A DNA stretch of 64,000 nucleotides from Plasmopara viticola (lineage: Eukaryota; Oomycota; Peronosporomycetes; Peronosporales; Peronosporaceae). The stretch covers positions 558,001-622,000 of the forward strand of contig MBPM02000047.1 in assembly GCA_001695595.3 (NCBI GenBank), written 5' to 3'. Below, piece after piece: positions 32,095 to 44,675 of this stretch. Under the pieces are notes generated by a model. It was not told the DNA's origin and did no database searches. It saw only the letters and a program-made list of their open reading frames with translations. A program made the translations under genes and the position numbers. Position 1 is the first letter of the stretch; each line of letters starts with the position of its first letter.

Positions 32095-32337
32095 TCAACC
32101 TATCGGAATCGACGGATACTTTAACCATTTATCCACGCCAACTGCTTGCGTTTGCGCTCATCTTTGAAGATTATCCGCGGCTATTTTAATATGGCTATAG
32201 TCGGTCCATCATGTATTACCCGAAGCCTCTTCCAAAATAAAGAAAGGTTAGCGACTGCAGGGCAATAATAAAAGAACAACAATGACTCGGTACCAACGTT
32301 GAGGCAATCTTAGCAACATAATCAGCGGCTCGATTTA

Positions 32338-32409
32338 TGCCTCCGCCCGGGATTGAACCGGGGACCTTCTGTTTACAAGACAGATGCTCTACCACTGAGC
32401 CACACAGGC
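32338..32409 (-). tRNA. tRNA-Thr(TGT), copy B46
   Basis: Consensus. GACTCGG, T4. Confidence 0.75.
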
Positions 32410-32649
32410 TCAACCTATCGGAATCGACGGATACTTTAACCATTTATCCCACGCCAACTGCTTGCGTTTGCGCTCATCTTTGAAGATTATCCGCGGCTAT
32501 TTTAATATGGCTATAGTCGGTCCATCATGTATTACCCGAAGCCTCTTCCAAAATAAAGAAAGGTTAGCGACTGCAGGGCAAATAAAAAGAACAACAATAC
32601 GGTACCAACGTTGAGGCAATCTTAGCAACATAATCAGCGGCTCGATTTA

Positions 32650-32721
32650 TGCCTCCGCCCGGGATTGAACCGGGGACCTTCTGTTTACAAGACAGATGCT
32701 CTACCACTGAGCCACACAGGC
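32650..32721 (-). tRNA. tRNA-Thr(TGT), copy B47
   Basis: Consensus. ACGG, T5, with a 2-nt loss just beyond the T-tract. Confidence 0.75.
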
Positions 32722-32964
32722 TCAACCTATCGGAATCGACGGATACTTTAACCATTTATCCCACGCCAACTGCTTGCGTTTGCGCTCATCTTTGAAGATT
32801 ATCCGCGGCTATTTTAATATGGCTATAGTCGGTCCATCATGTATTACCCGAAGCCTCTTCCAAATAAAGATTGGTTAGCGACTGCAGGGCAATAATAAAA
32901 AGAACAACAATACTCGGTACCAACGTTGAGGCAATCTTAGCAACATAATCAGCGGCTCGATTTA

Positions 32965-33036
32965 TGCCTCCGCCCGGGATTGAACCGGGGACCTTCTGTT
33001 TACAAGACAGATGCTCTACCACTGAGCCACACAGGC
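32965..33036 (-). tRNA. tRNA-Thr(TGT), copy B48
   Basis: Consensus. ACTCGG, T5. Confidence 0.75.
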
Positions 33037-33280
33037 TCAACCTATCGGAATCGACGGATACTTTAACCATTTATCCCACGCCAACTGCTTGCGTTTGCGC
33101 TCATCTTTGAAGATTATCCGCGGCTATTTTAATATGGCTATAGTCGGTCCATCATGTATTACCCGAAGCCTCTTCCAAAATAAAGATTGGTTAGCGACTG
33201 CAGGGCAATAATAAAAAGAACAACAATACTCGGTACCAACGTTGAGGCAATCTTAGCAACATAATCAGCGGCTCGATTTA

Positions 33281-33352
33281 TGCCTCCGCCCGGGATTGAA
33301 CCGGGGACCTTCTGTTTACAAGACAGATGCTCTACCACTGAGCCACACAGGC
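33281..33352 (-). tRNA. tRNA-Thr(TGT), copy B49
   Basis: Consensus. ACTCGG, T5. Confidence 0.75.
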
Positions 33353-33596
33353 TCAACCTATCGGAATCGACGGATACTTTAACCATTTATCCCACGCCAA
33401 CTGCTTGCGTTTGCGCTCATCTTTGAAGATTATCCGCGGCTATTTTAATATGGCTATAGTCGGTCCATCATGTATTACCCGAAGCCTCTTCCAAAATAAA
33501 GAAAGGTTAGCGACTGCAGGGCAATAATAAAAAGAACAACAATACTCGGTACCAACGTTGAGGCAATCTTAGCAACATAATCAGCGGCTCGATTTA

Positions 33597-33668
33597 TGCC
33601 TCCGCCCGGGATTGAACCGGGGACCTTCTGTTTACAAGACAGATGCTCTACCACTGAGCCACACAGGC
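33597..33668 (-). tRNA. tRNA-Thr(TGT), copy B50
   Basis: Consensus. ACTCGG, T5. Confidence 0.75.
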
Positions 33669-33912
33669 TCAACCTATCGGAATCGACGGATACTTTAACC
33701 ATTTATCCCACGCCAACTGCTTGCGTTTGCGCTCATCTTTGAAGATTATCCGCGGCTATTTTAATATGGCTATAGTCGGTCCATCATGTATTACCCGAAG
33801 CCTCTTCCAAAATAAAGATTGGTTAGCGACTGCAGGGCAATAATAAAAAGAACAACAATACTCGGTACCAACGTTGAGGCAATCTTAGCAACATAATCAG
33901 CGGCTCGATTTA

Positions 33913-33984
33913 TGCCTCCGCCCGGGATTGAACCGGGGACCTTCTGTTTACAAGACAGATGCTCTACCACTGAGCCACACAGGC
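33913..33984 (-). tRNA. tRNA-Thr(TGT), copy B51
   Basis: Consensus. ACTCGG, T5. Confidence 0.75.
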
Positions 33985-34228
33985 TCAACCTATCGGAATC
34001 GACGGATACTTTAACCATTTATCCCACGCCAACTGCTTGCGTTTGCGCTCATCTTTGAAGATTATCCGCGGCTATTTTAATATGGCTATAGTCGGTCCAT
34101 CATGTATTACCCGAAGCCTCTTCCAAATAAAGATTGGTTAGCGACTGCAGGGCAATAATAAAAAGAACAACAATGACTCGGTACCAACGTTGAGGCAATC
34201 TTAGCAACATAATCAGCGGCTCGATTTA

Positions 34229-34300
34229 TGCCTCCGCCCGGGATTGAACCGGGGACCTTCTGTTTACAAGACAGATGCTCTACCACTGAGCCACACAGGC
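34229..34300 (-). tRNA. tRNA-Thr(TGT), copy B52
   Basis: Consensus. GACTCGG, T5. Confidence 0.75.
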
Positions 34301-34542
34301 TCAACCTATCGGAATCGACGGATACTTTAACCATTTATCCCACGCCAACTGCTTGCGTTTGCGCTCATCTTTGAAGATTATCCGCGGCTATTTTAATATG
34401 GCTATAGTCGGTCCATCATGTATTACCCGAAGCCTCTTCCAAAATAAAGAAAGGTTAGCGACTGCAGGGCAATAATAAAAAGAACAACAATACGGTACCA
34501 ACGTTGAGGCAATCTTAGCAACATAATCAGCGGCTCGATTTA

Positions 34543-34614
34543 TGCCTCCGCCCGGGATTGAACCGGGGACCTTCTGTTTACAAGACAGATGCTCTACCAC
34601 TGAGCCACACAGGC
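34543..34614 (-). tRNA. tRNA-Thr(TGT), copy B53
   Basis: Consensus. ACGG, T5. Confidence 0.75.
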
Positions 34615-34858
34615 TCAACCTATCGGAATCGACGGATACTTTAACCATTTATCCCACGCCAACTGCTTGCGTTTGCGCTCATCTTTGAAGATTATCCGCG
34701 GCTATTTTAATATGGCTATAGTCGGTCCATCATGTATTACCCGAAGCCTCTTCCAAATAAAGATTGGTTAGCGACTGCAGGGCAATAATAAAAAGAACAA
34801 CAATGACTCGGTACCAACGTTGAGGCAATCTTAGCAACATAATCAGCGGCTCGATTTA

Positions 34859-34930
34859 TGCCTCCGCCCGGGATTGAACCGGGGACCTTCTGTTTACAAG
34901 ACAGATGCTCTACCACTGAGCCACACAGGC
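34859..34930 (-). tRNA. tRNA-Thr(TGT), copy B54
   Basis: Consensus. GACTCGG, T5. Confidence 0.75.
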
Positions 34931-35173
34931 TCAACCTATCGGAATCGACGGATACTTTAACCATTTATCCCACGCCAACTGCTTGCGTTTGCGCTCATCT
35001 TTGAAGATTATCCGCGGCTATTTTAATATGGCTATAGTCGGTCCATCATGTATTACCCGAAGCCTCTTCCAAATAAAGATTGGTTAGCGACTGCAGGGCA
35101 ATAATAAAAAGAACAACAATACTCGGTACCAACGTTGAGGCAATCTTAGCAACATAATCAGCGGCTCGATTTA

Positions 35174-35245
35174 TGCCTCCGCCCGGGATTGAACCGGGGA
35201 CCTTCTGTTTACAAGACAGATGCTCTACCACTGAGCCACACAGGC
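35174..35245 (-). tRNA. tRNA-Thr(TGT), copy B55
   Basis: Consensus. ACTCGG, T5. Confidence 0.75.
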
Positions 35246-35488
35246 TCAACCTATCGGAATCGACGGATACTTTAACCATTTATCCACGCCAACTGCTTGC
35301 GTTTGCGCTCATCTTTGAAGATTATCCGCGGCTATTTTAATATGGCTATAGTCGGTCCATCATGTATTACCCGAAGCCTCTTCCAAATAAAGATTGGTTA
35401 GCGACTGCAGGGCAATAATAAAAAGAACAACAATGACTCGGTACCAACGTTGAGGCAATCTTAGCAACATAATCAGCGGCTCGATTTA

Positions 35489-35560
35489 TGCCTCCGCCCG
35501 GGATTGAACCGGGGACCTTCTGTTTACAAGACAGATGCTCTACCACTGAGCCACACAGGC
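35489..35560 (-). tRNA. tRNA-Thr(TGT), copy B56
   Basis: Consensus. GACTCGG, T5. Confidence 0.75.
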
Positions 35561-35799
35561 TCAACCTATCGGAATCGACGGATACTTTAACCATTTATCC
35601 ACGCCAACTGCTTGCGTTTGCGCTCATCTTTGAAGATTATCCGCGGCTATTTTAATATGGCTATAGTCGGTCCATCATGTATTACCCGAAGCCTCTTCCA
35701 AAATAAAGAAGGTTAGCGACTGCAGGGCAATAATAAAAGAACAACAATACGGTACCAACGTTGAGGCAATCTTAGCAACATAATCAGCGGCTCGATTTA

Positions 35800-35871
35800 T
35801 GCCTCCGCCCGGGATTGAACCGGGGACCTTCTGTTTACAAGACAGATGCTCTACCACTGAGCCACACAGGC
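35800..35871 (-). tRNA. tRNA-Thr(TGT), copy B57
   Basis: Consensus. ACGG, T4. Confidence 0.75.
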
Positions 35872-36114
35872 TCAACCTATCGGAATCGACGGATACTTTA
35901 ACCATTTATCCCACGCCAACTGCTTGCGTTTGCGCTCATCTTTGAAGATTATCCGCGGCTATTTTAATATGGCTATAGTCGGTCCATCATGTATTACCCG
36001 AAGCCTCTTCCAAATAAAGATTGGTTAGCGACTGCAGGGCAATAATAAAAAGAACAACAATACTCGGTACCAACGTTGAGGCAATCTTAGCAACATAATC
36101 AGCGGCTCGATTTA

Positions 36115-36186
36115 TGCCTCCGCCCGGGATTGAACCGGGGACCTTCTGTTTACAAGACAGATGCTCTACCACTGAGCCACACAGGC
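36115..36186 (-). tRNA. tRNA-Thr(TGT), copy B58
   Basis: Consensus. ACTCGG, T5. Confidence 0.75.
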
Positions 36187-36430
36187 TCAACCTATCGGAA
36201 TCGACGGATACTTTAACCATTTATCCACGCCAACTGCTTGCGTTTGCGCTCATCTTTGAAGATTATCCGCGGCTATTTTAATATGGCTATAGTCGGTCCA
36301 TCATGTATTACCCGAAGCCTCTTCCGAAATAAAGATTGGTTAGCGACTGCAGGGCAATAATAAAGAGAACAACAATGACTCGGTACCAACGTTGAGGCAA
36401 TCTTAGCAACATAATCAGCGGCTCGATTTA

Positions 36431-36502
36431 TGCCTCCGCCCGGGATTGAACCGGGGACCTTCTGTTTACAAGACAGATGCTCTACCACTGAGCCACACAG
36501 GC
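36431..36502 (-). tRNA. tRNA-Thr(TGT), copy B59
   Basis: Consensus. GACTCGG; T-tract broken to CTCTTT, an isolated example outside the 44.8-51.2 kb cluster. Confidence 0.72.
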
Positions 36503-36748
36503 TCAACCTATCGGAATCGACGGATACTTTAACCATTTATCCCACGCCAACTGCTTGCGTTTGCGCTCATCTTTGAAGATTATCCGCGGCTATTTTAATA
36601 TGGCTATAGTCGGTCCATCATGTATTACCCGAAGCCTCTTCCAAGAATAAAGATTGGTTAGCGACTGCAGGGCAATAATAAAAAGAACAACAATGACTCG
36701 GTACCAACGTTGAGGCAATCTTAGCAACATAATCAGCGGCTCGATTTA

Positions 36749-36820
36749 TGCCTCCGCCCGGGATTGAACCGGGGACCTTCTGTTTACAAGACAGATGCTC
36801 TACCACTGAGCCACACAGGC
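36749..36820 (-). tRNA. tRNA-Thr(TGT), copy B60
   Basis: Consensus. GACTCGG, T5. Confidence 0.75.
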
Positions 36821-37062
36821 TCAACCTATCGGAATCGACGGATACTTTAACCATTTATCCCACGCCAACTGCTTGCGTTTGCGCTCATCTTTGAAGATTA
36901 TCCGCGGCTATTTTAATATGGCTATAGTCGGTCCATCATGTATTACCCGAAGCCTCTTCCAAAATAAAGAAAGGTTAGCGACTGCAGGGCAATAATAAAA
37001 AGAACAACAATACGGTACCAACGTTGAGGCAATCTTAGCAACATAATCAGCGGCTCGATTTA

Positions 37063-37134
37063 TGCCTCCGCCCGGGATTGAACCGGGGACCTTCTGTTTA
37101 CAAGACAGATGCTCTACCACTGAGCCACACAGGC
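37063..37134 (-). tRNA. tRNA-Thr(TGT), copy B61
   Basis: Consensus. ACGG, T5. Confidence 0.75.
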
Positions 37135-37378
37135 TCAACCTATCGGAATCGACGGATACTTTAACCATTTATCCCACGCCAACTGCTTGCGTTTGCGCTC
37201 ATCTTTGAAGATTATCCGCGGCTATTTTAATATGGCTATAGTCGGTCCATCATGTATTACCCGAAGCCTCTTCCAAATAAAGAAAGGTTAGCGACTGCAG
37301 GGCAATAATAAAAAGAACAACAATGACTCGGTACCAACGTTGAGGCAATCTTAGCAACATAATCAGCGGCTCGATTTA

Positions 37379-37450
37379 TGCCTCCGCCCGGGATTGAACC
37401 GGGGACCTTCTGTTTACAAGACAGATGCTCTACCACTGAGCCACACAGGC
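37379..37450 (-). tRNA. tRNA-Thr(TGT), copy B62
   Basis: Consensus. GACTCGG, T5. Confidence 0.75.
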
Positions 37451-37694
37451 TCAACCTATCGGAATCGACGGATACTTTAACCATTTATCCCACGCCAACT
37501 GCTTGCGTTTGCGCTCATCTTTGAAGATTATCCGCGGCTATTTTAATATGGCTATAGTCGGTCCATCATGTATTACCCGAAGCCTCTTCCAAAATAAAGA
37601 TTGGTTAGCGACTGCAGGGCAATAATAAAAAGAACAACAATACTCGGTACCAACGTTGAGGCAATCTTAGCAACATAATCAGCGGCTCGATTTA

Positions 37695-37766
37695 TGCCTC
37701 CGCCCGGGATTGAACCGGGGACCTTCTGTTTACAAGACAGATGCTCTACCACTGAGCCACACAGGC
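37695..37766 (-). tRNA. tRNA-Thr(TGT), copy B63
   Basis: Consensus. ACTCGG, T5. Confidence 0.75.
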
Positions 37767-38008
37767 TCAACCTATCGGAATCGACGGATACTTTAACCAT
37801 TTATCACGCCAACTGCTTGCGTTTGCGCTCATCTTTGAAGATTATCCGCGGCTATTTTAATATGGCTATAGTCGGTCCATCATGTATTACCCGAAGCCTC
37901 TTCCAAAATAAAGATTGGTTAGCGACTGCAGGGCAATAATAAAAGAACAACAATGACTCGGTACCAACGTTGAGGCAATCTTAGCAACATAATCAGCGGC
38001 TCGATTTA

Positions 38009-38080
38009 TGCCTCCGCCCGGGATTGAACCGGGGACCTTCTGTTTACAAGACAGATGCTCTACCACTGAGCCACACAGGC
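38009..38080 (-). tRNA. tRNA-Thr(TGT), copy B64
   Basis: Consensus. GACTCGG, T4. Confidence 0.75.
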
Positions 38081-38319
38081 TCAACCTATCGGAATCGACG
38101 GATACTTTAACCATTTATCCCACGCCAACTGCTTGCGTTTGCGCTCATCTTTGAAGATTATCCGCGGCTATTTTAATATGGCTATAGTCGGTCCATCATG
38201 TATTACCCGAAGCCTCTTCCAAATAAAGAATTAGCGACTGCAGGGCAATAATAAAAGAACAACAATACTCGGTACCAACGTTGAGGCAATCTTAGCAACA
38301 TAATCAGCGGCTCGATTTA

Positions 38320-38391
38320 TGCCTCCGCCCGGGATTGAACCGGGGACCTTCTGTTTACAAGACAGATGCTCTACCACTGAGCCACACAGGC
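38320..38391 (-). tRNA. tRNA-Thr(TGT), copy B65
   Basis: Consensus. ACTCGG, T4. Confidence 0.75.
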
Positions 38392-38633
38392 TCAACCTAT
38401 CGGAATCGACGGATACTTTAACCATTTATCCACGCCAACTGCTTGCGTTTGCGCTCATCTTTGAAGATTATCCGCGGCTATTTTAATATGGCTATAGTCG
38501 GTCCATCATGTATTACCCGAAGCCTCTTCCAAATAAAGAAGGTTAGCGACTGCAGGGCAATAATAAAAAGAACAACAATGACTCGGTACCAACGTTGAGG
38601 CAATCTTAGCAACATAATCAGCGGCTCGATTTA

Positions 38634-38705
38634 TGCCTCCGCCCGGGATTGAACCGGGGACCTTCTGTTTACAAGACAGATGCTCTACCACTGAGCCACA
38701 CAGGC
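38634..38705 (-). tRNA. tRNA-Thr(TGT), copy B66
   Basis: Consensus. GACTCGG, T5. Confidence 0.75.
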
Positions 38706-38945
38706 TCAACCTATCGGAATCGACGGATACTTTAACCATTTATCCACGCCAACTGCTTGCGTTTGCGCTCATCTTTGAAGATTATCCGCGGCTATTTTAA
38801 TATGGCTATAGTCGGTCCATCATGTATTACCCGAAGCCTCTTCCAAATAAAGAAGGTTAGCGACTGCAGGGCAATAATAAAAGAACAACAATACTCGGTA
38901 CCAACGTTGAGGCAATCTTAGCAACATAATCAGCGGCTCGATTTA

Positions 38946-39017
38946 TGCCTCCGCCCGGGATTGAACCGGGGACCTTCTGTTTACAAGACAGATGCTCTAC
39001 CACTGAGCCACACAGGC
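38946..39017 (-). tRNA. tRNA-Thr(TGT), copy B67
   Basis: Consensus. ACTCGG, T4. Confidence 0.75.
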
Positions 39018-39259
39018 TCAACCTATCGGAATCGACGGATACTTTAACCATTTATCCACGCCAACTGCTTGCGTTTGCGCTCATCTTTGAAGATTATCCG
39101 CGGCTATTTTAATATGGCTATAGTCGGTCCATCATGTATTACCCGAAGCCTCTTCCAAATAAAGATTGGTTAGCGACTGCAGGGCAATAATAAAAAGAAC
39201 AACAATACTCGGTACCAACGTTGAGGCAATCTTAGCAACATAATCAGCGGCTCGATTTA

Positions 39260-39331
39260 TGCCTCCGCCCGGGATTGAACCGGGGACCTTCTGTTTACAA
39301 GACAGATGCTCTACCACTGAGCCACACAGGC
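39260..39331 (-). tRNA. tRNA-Thr(TGT), copy B68
   Basis: Consensus. ACTCGG, T5. Confidence 0.75.
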
Positions 39332-39575
39332 TCAACCTATCGGAATCGACGGATACTTTAACCATTTATCCCACGCCAACTGCTTGCGTTTGCGCTCATC
39401 TTTGAAGATTATCCGCGGCTATTTTAATATGGCTATAGTCGGTCCATCATGTATTACCCGAAGCCTCTTCCAAAATAAAGATTGGTTAGCGACTGCAGGG
39501 CAATAATAAAAGAACAACAATGACTCGGTACCAACGTTGAGGCAATCTTAGCAACATAATCAGCGGCTCGATTTA

Positions 39576-39647
39576 TGCCTCCGCCCGGGATTGAACCGGG
39601 GACCTTCTGTTTACAAGACAGATGCTCTACCACTGAGCCACACAGGC
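39576..39647 (-). tRNA. tRNA-Thr(TGT), copy B69
   Basis: Consensus. GACTCGG, T4. Confidence 0.75.
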
Positions 39648-39887
39648 TCAACCTATCGGAATCGACGGATACTTTAACCATTTATCCCACGCCAACTGCT
39701 TGCGTTTGCGCTCATCTTTGAAGATTATCCGCGGCTATTTTAATATGGCTATAGTCGGTCCATCATGTATTACCCGAAGCCTCTTCCAAAATAAAGAGGT
39801 TAGCGACTGCAGGGCAATAATAAAAAGAACAACAATACGGTACCAACGTTGAGGCAATCTTAGCAACATAATCAGCGGCTCGATTTA

Positions 39888-39959
39888 TGCCTCCGCCCGG
39901 GATTGAACCGGGGACCTTCTGTTTACAAGACAGATGCTCTACCACTGAGCCACACAGGC
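39888..39959 (-). tRNA. tRNA-Thr(TGT), copy B70
   Basis: Consensus; the leader has lost one base (aatcacgg instead of aatcgacgg). ACGG, T5. Confidence 0.75.
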
Positions 39960-40199
39960 TCAACCTATCGGAATCACGGATACTTTAACCATTTATCACG
40001 CCAACTGCTTGCGTTGCGCTCATCTTTGAAGATTATCCGCGGCTATTTTAATATGGCTATAGTCGGTCCATCATGTATTACCCGAAGCCTCTTCCAAATA
40101 AAGATTGGTTAGCGACTGCAGGGCAATAATAAAAAGAACAACAATGACTCGGTACCAACGTTGAGGCAATCTTAGCAACATAATCAGCGGCTCGATTTA

Positions 40200-40271
40200 T
40201 GCCTCCGCCCGGGATTGAACCGGGGACCTTCTGTTTACAAGACAGATGCTCTACCACTGAGCCACACAGGC
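40200..40271 (-). tRNA. tRNA-Thr(TGT), copy B71
   Basis: Consensus. GACTCGG, T5. Confidence 0.75.
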
Positions 40272-40515
40272 TCAACCTATCGGAATCGACGGATACTTTA
40301 ACCATTTATCCCACGCCAACTGCTTGCGTTTGCGCTCATCTTTGAAGATTATCCGCGGCTATTTTAATATGGCTATAGTCGGTCCATCATGTATTACCCG
40401 AAGCCTCTTCCAAAATAAAGATTGGTTAGCGACTGCAGGGCAATAATAAAAAGAACAACAATACTCGGTACCAACGTTGAGGCAATCTTAGCAACATAAT
40501 CAGCGGCTCGATTTA

Positions 40516-40587
40516 TGCCTCCGCCCGGGATTGAACCGGGGACCTTCTGTTTACAAGACAGATGCTCTACCACTGAGCCACACAGGC
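40516..40587 (-). tRNA. tRNA-Thr(TGT), copy B72
   Basis: Consensus. ACTCGG, T5. Confidence 0.75.
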
Positions 40588-40829
40588 TCAACCTATCGGA
40601 ATCGACGGATACTTTAACCATTTATCACGCCAACTGCTTGCGTTTGCGCTCATCTTTGAAGATTATCCGCGGCTATTTTAATATGGCTATAGTCGGTCCA
40701 TCATGTATTACCCGAAGCCTCTTCCAAAATAAAGAAAGGTTAGCGACTGCAGGGCAATAATAAAAAGAACAACAATACTCGGTACCAACGTTGAGGCAAT
40801 CTTAGCAACATAATCAGCGGCTCGATTTA

Positions 40830-40901
40830 TGCCTCCGCCCGGGATTGAACCGGGGACCTTCTGTTTACAAGACAGATGCTCTACCACTGAGCCACACAGG
40901 C
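40830..40901 (-). tRNA. tRNA-Thr(TGT), copy B73
   Basis: Consensus. ACTCGG, T5. Confidence 0.75.
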
Positions 40902-41143
40902 TCAACCTATCGGAATCGACGGATACTTTAACCATTTATCCCACGCCAACTGCTTGCGTTTGCGCTCATCTTTGAAGATTATCCGCGGCTATTTTAATAT
41001 GGCTATAGTCGGTCCATCATGTATTACCCGAAGCCTCTTCCAAAATAAAGAAAGGTTAGCGACTGCAGGGCAATAATAAAAAGAACAACAATACGGTACC
41101 AACGTTGAGGCAATCTTAGCAACATAATCAGCGGCTCGATTTA

Positions 41144-41215
41144 TGCCTCCGCCCGGGATTGAACCGGGGACCTTCTGTTTACAAGACAGATGCTCTACCA
41201 CTGAGCCACACAGGC
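41144..41215 (-). tRNA. tRNA-Thr(TGT), copy B74
   Basis: Consensus. ACGG, T5. Confidence 0.75.
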
Positions 41216-41459
41216 TCAACCTATCGGAATCGACGGATACTTTAACCATTTATCCCACGCCAACTGCTTGCGTTTGCGCTCATCTTTGAAGATTATCCGC
41301 GGCTATTTTAATATGGCTATAGTCGGTCCATCATGTATTACCCGAAGCCTCTTCCAAATAAAGATTGGTTAGCGACTGCAGGGCAATAATAAAAAGAACA
41401 ACAATGACTCGGTACCAACGTTGAGGCAATCTTAGCAACATAATCAGCGGCTCGATTTA

Positions 41460-41531
41460 TGCCTCCGCCCGGGATTGAACCGGGGACCTTCTGTTTACAA
41501 GACAGATGCTCTACCACTGAGCCACACAGGC
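41460..41531 (-). tRNA. tRNA-Thr(TGT), copy B75
   Basis: Consensus. GACTCGG, T5. Confidence 0.75.
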
Positions 41532-41771
41532 TCAACCTATCGGAATCGACGGATACTTTAACCATTTATCCACGCCAACTGCTTGCGTTTGCGCTCATCT
41601 TTGAAGATTATCCGCGGCTATTTTAATATGGCTATAGTCGGTCCATCATGTATTACCCGAAGCCTCTTCCAAAATAAAGAATTAGCGACTGCAGGGCAAT
41701 AATAAAAAGAACAACAATACTCGGTACCAACGTTGAGGCAATCTTAGCAACATAATCAGCGGCTCGATTTA

Positions 41772-41843
41772 TGCCTCCGCCCGGGATTGAACCGGGGACC
41801 TTCTGTTTACAAGACAGATGCTCTACCACTGAGCCACACAGGC
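41772..41843 (-). tRNA. tRNA-Thr(TGT), copy B76
   Basis: Consensus. ACTCGG, T5. Confidence 0.75.
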
Positions 41844-42088
41844 TCAACCTATCGGAATCGACGGATACTTTAACCATTTATCCCACGCCAACTGCTTGCG
41901 TTTGCGCTCATCTTTGAAGATTATCCGCGGCTATTTTAATATGGCTATAGTCGGTCCATCATGTATTACCCGAAGCCTCTTCCAAGATAAAGATTGGTTA
42001 GCGACTGCAGGGCAATAATAAAAAGAACAACAATGACTCGGTACCAACGTTGAGGCAATCTTAGCAACATAATCAGCGGCTCGATTTA

Positions 42089-42160
42089 TGCCTCCGCCCG
42101 GGATTGAACCGGGGACCTTCTGTTTACAAGACAGATGCTCTACCACTGAGCCACACAGGC
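42089..42160 (-). tRNA. tRNA-Thr(TGT), copy B77
   Basis: Consensus. GACTCGG, T5. Confidence 0.75.
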
Positions 42161-42402
42161 TCAACCTATCGGAATCGACGGATACTTTAACCATTTATCC
42201 ACGCCAACTGCTTGCGTTTGCGCTCATCTTTGAAGATTATCCGCGGCTATTTTAATATGGCTATAGTCGGTCCATCATGTATTACCCGAAGCCTCTTCCA
42301 AATAAAGATTGGTTAGCGACTGCAGGGCAATAATAAAAAGAACAACAATACTCGGTACCAACGTTGAGGCAATCTTAGCAACATAATCAGCGGCTCGATT
42401 TA

Positions 42403-42474
42403 TGCCTCCGCCCGGGATTGAACCGGGGACCTTCTGTTTACAAGACAGATGCTCTACCACTGAGCCACACAGGC
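42403..42474 (-). tRNA. tRNA-Thr(TGT), copy B78
   Basis: Consensus. ACTCGG, T5. Confidence 0.75.
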
Positions 42475-42716
42475 TCAACCTATCGGAATCGACGGATACT
42501 TTAACCATTTATCCCACGCCAACTGCTTGCGTTTGCGCTCATCTTTGAAGATTATCCGCGGCTATTTTAATATGGCTATAGTCGGTCCATCATGTATTAC
42601 CCGAAGCCTCTTCCAAATAAAGAAGGTTAGCGACTGCAGGGCAATAATAAAAAGAACAACAATACTCGGTACCAACGTTGAGGCAATCTTAGCAACATAA
42701 TCAGCGGCTCGATTTA

Positions 42717-42788
42717 TGCCTCCGCCCGGGATTGAACCGGGGACCTTCTGTTTACAAGACAGATGCTCTACCACTGAGCCACACAGGC
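42717..42788 (-). tRNA. tRNA-Thr(TGT), copy B79
   Basis: Consensus. ACTCGG, T5. Confidence 0.75.
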
Positions 42789-43030
42789 TCAACCTATCGG
42801 AATCGACGGATACTTTAACCATTTATCACGCCAACTGCTTGCGTTTGCGCTCATCTTTGAAGATTATCCGCGGCTATTTTAATATGGCTATAGTCGGTCC
42901 ATCATGTATTACCCGAAGCCTCTTCCAAATAAAGATTGGTTAGCGACTGCAGGGCAATAATAAAAAGAACAACAATGACTCGGTACCAACGTTGAGGCAA
43001 TCTTAGCAACATAATCAGCGGCTCGATTTA

Positions 43031-43102
43031 TGCCTCCGCCCGGGATTGAACCGGGGACCTTCTGTTTACAAGACAGATGCTCTACCACTGAGCCACACAG
43101 GC
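43031..43102 (-). tRNA. tRNA-Thr(TGT), copy B80
   Basis: Consensus. GACTCGG, T5. Confidence 0.75.
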
Positions 43103-43344
43103 TCAACCTATCGGAATCGACGGATACTTTAACCATTTATCCCACGCCAACTGCTTGCGTTTGCGCTCATCTTTGAAGATTATCCGCGGCTATTTTAATA
43201 TGGCTATAGTCGGTCCATCATGTATTACCCGAAGCCTCTTCCAAAATAAAGAAAGGTTAGCGACTGCAGGGCAATAATAAAAAGAACAACAATACGGTAC
43301 CAACGTTGAGGCAATCTTAGCAACATAATCAGCGGCTCGATTTA

Positions 43345-43416
43345 TGCCTCCGCCCGGGATTGAACCGGGGACCTTCTGTTTACAAGACAGATGCTCTACC
43401 ACTGAGCCACACAGGC
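43345..43416 (-). tRNA. tRNA-Thr(TGT), copy B81
   Basis: Consensus. ACGG, T5. Confidence 0.75.
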
Positions 43417-43657
43417 TCAACCTATCGGAATCGACGGATACTTTAACCATTTATCCCACGCCAACTGCTTGCGTTTGCGCTCATCTTTGAAGATTATCCG
43501 CGGCTATTTTAATATGGCTATAGTCGGTCCATCATGTATTACCCGAAGCCTCTTCCAAAATAAAGAAAGGTTAGCGACTGCAGGGCAATAATAAAAGAAC
43601 AACAATACGGTACCAACGTTGAGGCAATCTTAGCAACATAATCAGCGGCTCGATTTA

Positions 43658-43729
43658 TGCCTCCGCCCGGGATTGAACCGGGGACCTTCTGTTTACAAGA
43701 CAGATGCTCTACCACTGAGCCACACAGGC
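43658..43729 (-). tRNA. tRNA-Thr(TGT), copy B82
   Basis: Consensus. ACGG, T4. Confidence 0.75.
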
Positions 43730-43974
43730 TCAACCTATCGGAATCGACGGATACTTTAACCATTTATCCCACGCCAACTGCTTGCGTTTGCGCTCATCTT
43801 TGAAGATTATCCGCGGCTATTTTAATATGGCTATAGTCGGTCCATCATGTATTACCCGAAGCCTCTTCCAAAATAAAGATTGGTTAGCGACTGCAGGGCA
43901 ATAATAAAAAGAACAACAATGACTCGGTACCAACGTTGAGGCAATCTTAGCAACATAATCAGCGGCTCGATTTA

Positions 43975-44046
43975 TGCCTCCGCCCGGGATTGAACCGGGG
44001 ACCTTCTGTTTACAAGACAGATGCTCTACCACTGAGCCACACAGGC
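43975..44046 (-). tRNA. tRNA-Thr(TGT), copy B83
   Basis: Consensus. GACTCGG, T5. Confidence 0.75.
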
Positions 44047-44288
44047 TCAACCTATCGGAATCGACGGATACTTTAACCATTTATCCCACGCCAACTGCTT
44101 GCGTTTGCGCTCATCTTTGAAGATTATCCGCGGCTATTTTAATATGGCTATAGTCGGTCCATCATGTATTACCCGAAGCCTCTTCCAAAATAAAGAAGGT
44201 TAGCGACTGCAGGGCAATAATAAAAGAACAACAATACTCGGTACCAACGTTGAGGCAATCTTAGCAACATAATCAGCGGCTCGATTTA

Positions 44289-44360
44289 TGCCTCCGCCCG
44301 GGATTGAACCGGGGACCTTCTGTTTACAAGACAGATGCTCTACCACTGAGCCACACAGGC
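44289..44360 (-). tRNA. tRNA-Thr(TGT), copy B84
   Basis: Consensus. ACTCGG, T4. Confidence 0.75.
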
Positions 44361-44603
44361 TCAACCTATCGGAATCGACGGATACTTTAACCATTTATCC
44401 CACGCCAACTGCTTGCGTTTGCGCTCATCTTTGAAGATTATCCGCGGCTATTTTAATATGGCTATAGTCGGTCCATCATGTATTACCCGAAGCCTCTTCC
44501 AAAATAAAGAAAGGTTAGCGACTGCAGGGCAATAATAAAGAACAACAATGACTCGGTACCAACGTTGAGGCAATCTTAGCAACATAATCAGCGGCTCGAT
44601 TTA

Positions 44604-44675
44604 TGCCTCCGCCCGGGATTGAACCGGGGACCTTCTGTTTACAAGACAGATGCTCTACCACTGAGCCACACAGGC
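44604..44675 (-). tRNA. tRNA-Thr(TGT), copy B85
   Basis: Consensus. GACTCGG, T3. Confidence 0.72.
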